Assembly (NCBI RefSeq): GCF_000711295.1
Contig: NZ_JOMJ01000003.1
Location: 2,243,501-2,307,500, forward strand
Length of the DNA: 64,000 nucleotides
Source of the DNA: Desulfohalovibrio reitneri
GTDB taxonomy: Bacteria > Desulfobacterota > Desulfovibrionia > Desulfovibrionales > Desulfovibrionaceae
Direction: 5' to 3'
Shown here: positions 61,792-64,000 of the stretch, in pieces
Layout: each line of letters starts with the position of its first letter
How positions within the stretch are numbered: position 1 is the first letter of the stretch
The notes under the pieces: model-generated
What the model was told of the DNA's origin: nothing
Seen by the model: only the letters and a program-made list of their open reading frames with translations
Database searches by the model: none
Position numbers and translations under genes: made by a program

Positions 61792-63651
61792 ATGACTGTT
61801 TCGCAACAGCAAAACGACACAAAGGCATCGGCTGACATGGAACTTGAAGAAGTTAATTTTGAATCTGCCCTGGAGGACTACCTCAACGCCGACTTCGGCG
61901 AACTCGAAGAGGGCAGTATCGTCCGGGGTGAAATCGTGCGCGTGGGCAAAGACCACGTGCTGGTAGACGTCAACTTCAAGTCCGAAGGACAACTGTCCGT
62001 ATCGGAGTTCACCGACGGCGAGGGCAACGTCACCGTCGAGGTGGGCGACCAGGTCGATGTCTTCGTCCTCAACAAGAACGAGTCCGAGGGCACCATCACC
62101 CTCTCCCGCGAGCGCGCCAAACGCATGAAGCTCTTCGACAAGCTGGAGGAAGTCCAGGAGCGCGAAGAGATCATCACCGGCAAGATCGTGCGGCGCGTCA
62201 AAGGCGGATACACCGTGGATCTGGACGGCATCGAGGCCTTCCTGCCCGGCTCCCACGTGGACCTGCGCCCCGTGCCGGACATGGACGCCCTGGTCGGCCA
62301 GGAGTTCGAGTTCCGGGTGCTCAAGATCAACCGCCGCCGCTCCAACGTCATCGTCTCCCGCCGCGTGCTGCTGGAAGAGCAGCGCGAGGAGATGCGAAAG
62401 CAGCTCCTGGAGACCATCGACGAGGGCCAGGTGGTCGAAGGCAAGGTCAAGAATATCACCGAATACGGCGTGTTCGTGGATCTCGGCGGCCTCGACGGCC
62501 TGCTGCACATCACGGACATGTCCTGGAAGCGCATCAAGCATCCCAAGGAGATGGTCTCCCTCGGCGACGAGCTGGAGCTGAAGATCCTCTCCTTCGACCG
62601 CGATTCCAACAAGGTCTCCCTGGGCATGAAACAGCTCGTGCCCGACCCCTGGGAGAACATCGCCGAAAAGTACCCCGAGGGGGCCCGCTTCACCGGCAAA
62701 GTCACCAACCTGGTGGACTACGGCGCCTTCGTGGAACTGGAGCCCGGCGTCGAGGGCCTGGTGCACATCTCCGAGATGAGCTGGACCCGCAAGCTGCGCC
62801 ATCCCTCGCAGATGGTTTCCGCCGGGGAAGAGGTCGAGGTGGTCATCCTCGGCGTTGACCAGGACAAGAAGCGCATCTCCCTGGGCATGAAACAGGTCAA
62901 GCCCAACCCCTGGGACGTGGTGGCCGAGAAGTACCCCGAGGGCACCATCCTCGAGGGCGCGGTCAAGAACATCACCGAGTTCGGCCTCTTCATCGGCATC
63001 GAGGACGGCATCGACGGCCTCATCCACGTGTCCGACATCTCCTGGACCAAGAAGATCCGCCACCCCTCCGAGATGTACCAGGTGGGCGACACCGTGCAGG
63101 CCAAGGTGCTCACCGTGGACAAGGAGAACGAGAAGTTCACCCTGGGCATCAAGCAGCTGCACGAGGACCCCTGGAACAAGGTGCCCGACAACTACCCCGT
63201 GGGCGCCACCGTCGAGGGCACTGTGACCAACATCACCGACTTCGGCCTCTTCGTCGAAGTCGAGGAAGGCATCGAGGGTCTGGTCCACGTCTCCGAGATC
63301 TCCAGTAAGAAGATCAAGGACCCCTCCGAGATGTTCAAGGAGGGCGTGACCATCACCGCCAAGGTCATCCACGTCTCCGCCGACGAGCGCCGCCTGGGGC
63401 TGTCCATCAAGCAGCTCAAGGACGAGGAGGAGCGCAAGCGTCCCCGCGAGTTCCGCGGCGGCGGTGGTGGCGGCGGTGGCCGCGGCCCCTCCGAAGGCGG
63501 CTTCACCCTGGGCGACGTGATGCAGCAGCAGCTCAGCCAGGCGGGCGAGCCCGAGACCGTTGAGCAACCGTCCGAACCCGAGCCCGAGGAAGTGCCGGAA
63601 GCTCCGGAGTCCGAGGGGTCCACCCAGACGGATGACGACGAGCAAGCCTAG
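61792..63651 (+). CDS. rpsA: 30S ribosomal protein S1
   Basis: A 619-aa protein with six S1 (OB-fold) repeats. The first two (~42-195) are more divergent. Repeats 3-6 (~210-545) are regular, each with VKNITEYGVFVDLGG-like and GLVHISEMSW-like motifs, followed by an acidic, Gly-rich tail (GGGGGGGG at ~562). S1 binds mRNA at the ribosome. ATG at 61792 was taken because GGAGGA lies 7 nt upstream; an in-frame TTG 15 nt earlier lacks a site. Its 3' end overlaps the next gene by 20 nt. Confidence 0.96.
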   Translation: MTVSQQQNDTKASADMELEEVNFESALEDYLNADFGELEEGSIVRGEIVRVGKDHVLVDVNFKSEGQLSVSEFTDGEGNVTVEVGDQVDVFVLNKNESEGTITLSRERAKRMKLFDKLEEVQEREEIITGKIVRRVKGGYTVDLDGIEAFLPGSHVDLRPVPDMDALVGQEFEFRVLKINRRRSNVIVSRRVLLEEQREEMRKQLLETIDEGQVVEGKVKNITEYGVFVDLGGLDGLLHITDMSWKRIKHPKEMVSLGDELELKILSFDRDSNKVSLGMKQLVPDPWENIAEKYPEGARFTGKVTNLVDYGAFVELEPGVEGLVHISEMSWTRKLRHPSQMVSAGEEVEVVILGVDQDKKRISLGMKQVKPNPWDVVAEKYPEGTILEGAVKNITEFGLFIGIEDGIDGLIHVSDISWTKKIRHPSEMYQVGDTVQAKVLTVDKENEKFTLGIKQLHEDPWNKVPDNYPVGATVEGTVTNITDFGLFVEVEEGIEGLVHVSEISSKKIKDPSEMFKEGVTITAKVIHVSADERRLGLSIKQLKDEEERKRPREFRGGGGGGGGRGPSEGGFTLGDVMQQQLSQAGEPETVEQPSEPEPEEVPEAPESEGSTQTDDDEQA

Positions 63652-64000
63652 CTTCAGTCAGCGCCACCCCTTCCTGTTTGGGGTGGCGCTTATTCTTGTG
63701 GCCGTGGTCCTCCTTACGGGGGCCACGGCCCTTGTGCGTTTGTGGCTCTTCGGCGGCATGGAGCGCATGGCCTCGGAGAAGATAGGCCTGGTCCGCGTGG
63801 AGGGCATGATCACCTCCTCCGAGGACGTGGTGGACTGGATCGCCCGCCTGGCCCGCGACGACACGGTCAAGGGCGTGGTGGTGCGCGTCAACTCGCCCGG
63901 CGGCGTGGTGGCTCCCTCCCAGGAGATATTCCGGGCCGTGCGCCGCCTGTCCAAGGAGAAGCCCACGGCCGTGTCCATGGCCTCGGTGGCCGCCTCGGGC
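63632..64000 (+). CDS. sppA: Signal peptide peptidase SppA (S49 family), partial
   Basis: Only the first 123 residues are in the window. A charged N-terminus is followed by a membrane helix (~14-36), then KIGLVRVEGMI and VVVRVNSPGG, the S49 signature. The last visible residues (SMASVAASG) lead to the catalytic serine region beyond the edge. SppA cleaves leftover signal peptides in the inner membrane. The start overlaps rpsA by 20 nt; the purine-rich GAGGGG is 14 nt upstream, so translation is probably coupled to rpsA. Confidence 0.85.
   Translation, partial: MTTSKPSFSQRHPFLFGVALILVAVVLLTGATALVRLWLFGGMERMASEKIGLVRVEGMITSSEDVVDWIARLARDDTVKGVVVRVNSPGGVVAPSQEIFRAVRRLSKEKPTAVSMASVAASG
63660..63690 (+). 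repeat. Hairpin spanning rpsA-sppA junction
   Basis: AGCGCCACCCC and GGGGTGGCGCT form a perfect 11-bp stem with a 9-nt loop, starting 8 nt after the rpsA stop and lying inside the start of the sppA coding region. Only TATTC follows, so termination would be partial at most. It may attenuate transcription between the very highly expressed rpsA and sppA. Confidence 0.7.

Overview
This window is high-GC bacterial chromosome, densely packed with genes on both strands. No rRNA, tRNA, CRISPR array, transposase or integrase is visible. The gene content suggests a motile, Gram-negative, anaerobe-type bacterium, and the best guess is a Desulfovibrionales (Desulfovibrio-like) deltaproteobacterium. The reasons are an Mla-type outer-membrane lipid transport operon, two chemoreceptors, an HD-GYP protein of the DUF3391 type, a fused cobalamin synthesis enzyme and many small proteins of the kind conserved in that group. 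The taxon is an inference, not a sequence match.

Layout. 1-2314 (minus): a UbiB/AarF-type kinase, a small coiled-coil protein and a truncated epimerase. 2388-7285: a zinc locus. A divergent permease pair (DUF318 + DUF1980) faces znuA-znuC-znuB-zur, and a palindromic operator sits inside the znuA promoter. 7346-10460: an acyltransferase-like protein, an ArsR repressor, a degenerate phosphoglycerate mutase-like protein and a 49-aa YjfB-like protein. 10652-15041: two chemoreceptors with almost identical signalling domains; the first has tandem zinc-binding (CZB) sensor domains. 15121-17445: a hybrid histidine kinase. 17498-22569 (minus): a PaoABCD-like, Tat-exported molybdenum aldehyde oxidoreductase with its maturation factor. 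22794-27254: a GH15-DUF547 fusion protein and a ferric-reductase-like pair. 27380-30217: an AMIN protein, a small zinc-ribbon protein and a FetAB-like exporter. 30276-35843: a CobD-CobQ fusion, a glycosyltransferase and a TrmA-family RNA methyltransferase.

35905-39403 is an Mla/MCE operon (STAS-permease, ATPase, MCE protein, lipoprotein). It is followed by a 485-bp gene-free stretch rich in hairpins. 39889-45085 (minus) holds a predicted beta-barrel, an HD-GYP protein and two sugar-nucleotide epimerase/dehydratases. 45260-49421 holds a CII-like regulator behind a GAAC-N4-GTTC operator, a ZIP transporter, two tandem EamA permeases, a 52-aa membrane peptide and an SDR. 49550-54754 holds a histidine kinase, a membrane-anchored ATP-grasp protein overlapping a DedA protein, and an AMIN-amidase. 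55003-58781 holds a 120-aa unknown, glmS, an ITPase (rdgB) with a TTG start and a 240-aa unknown. 58785-64000 holds a PAS histidine kinase, rimO, rpsA and the start of a signal peptide peptidase.

The points most worth a second look are: the CZB-tandem chemoreceptor close to the zinc regulon; the ApgM-like protein that seems to have lost its catalytic residues; the GH15-DUF547 fusion; the CII-like gene with its SOS-type operator; and the hairpin cluster after the Mla operon. No clearly new multi-gene system was identified.
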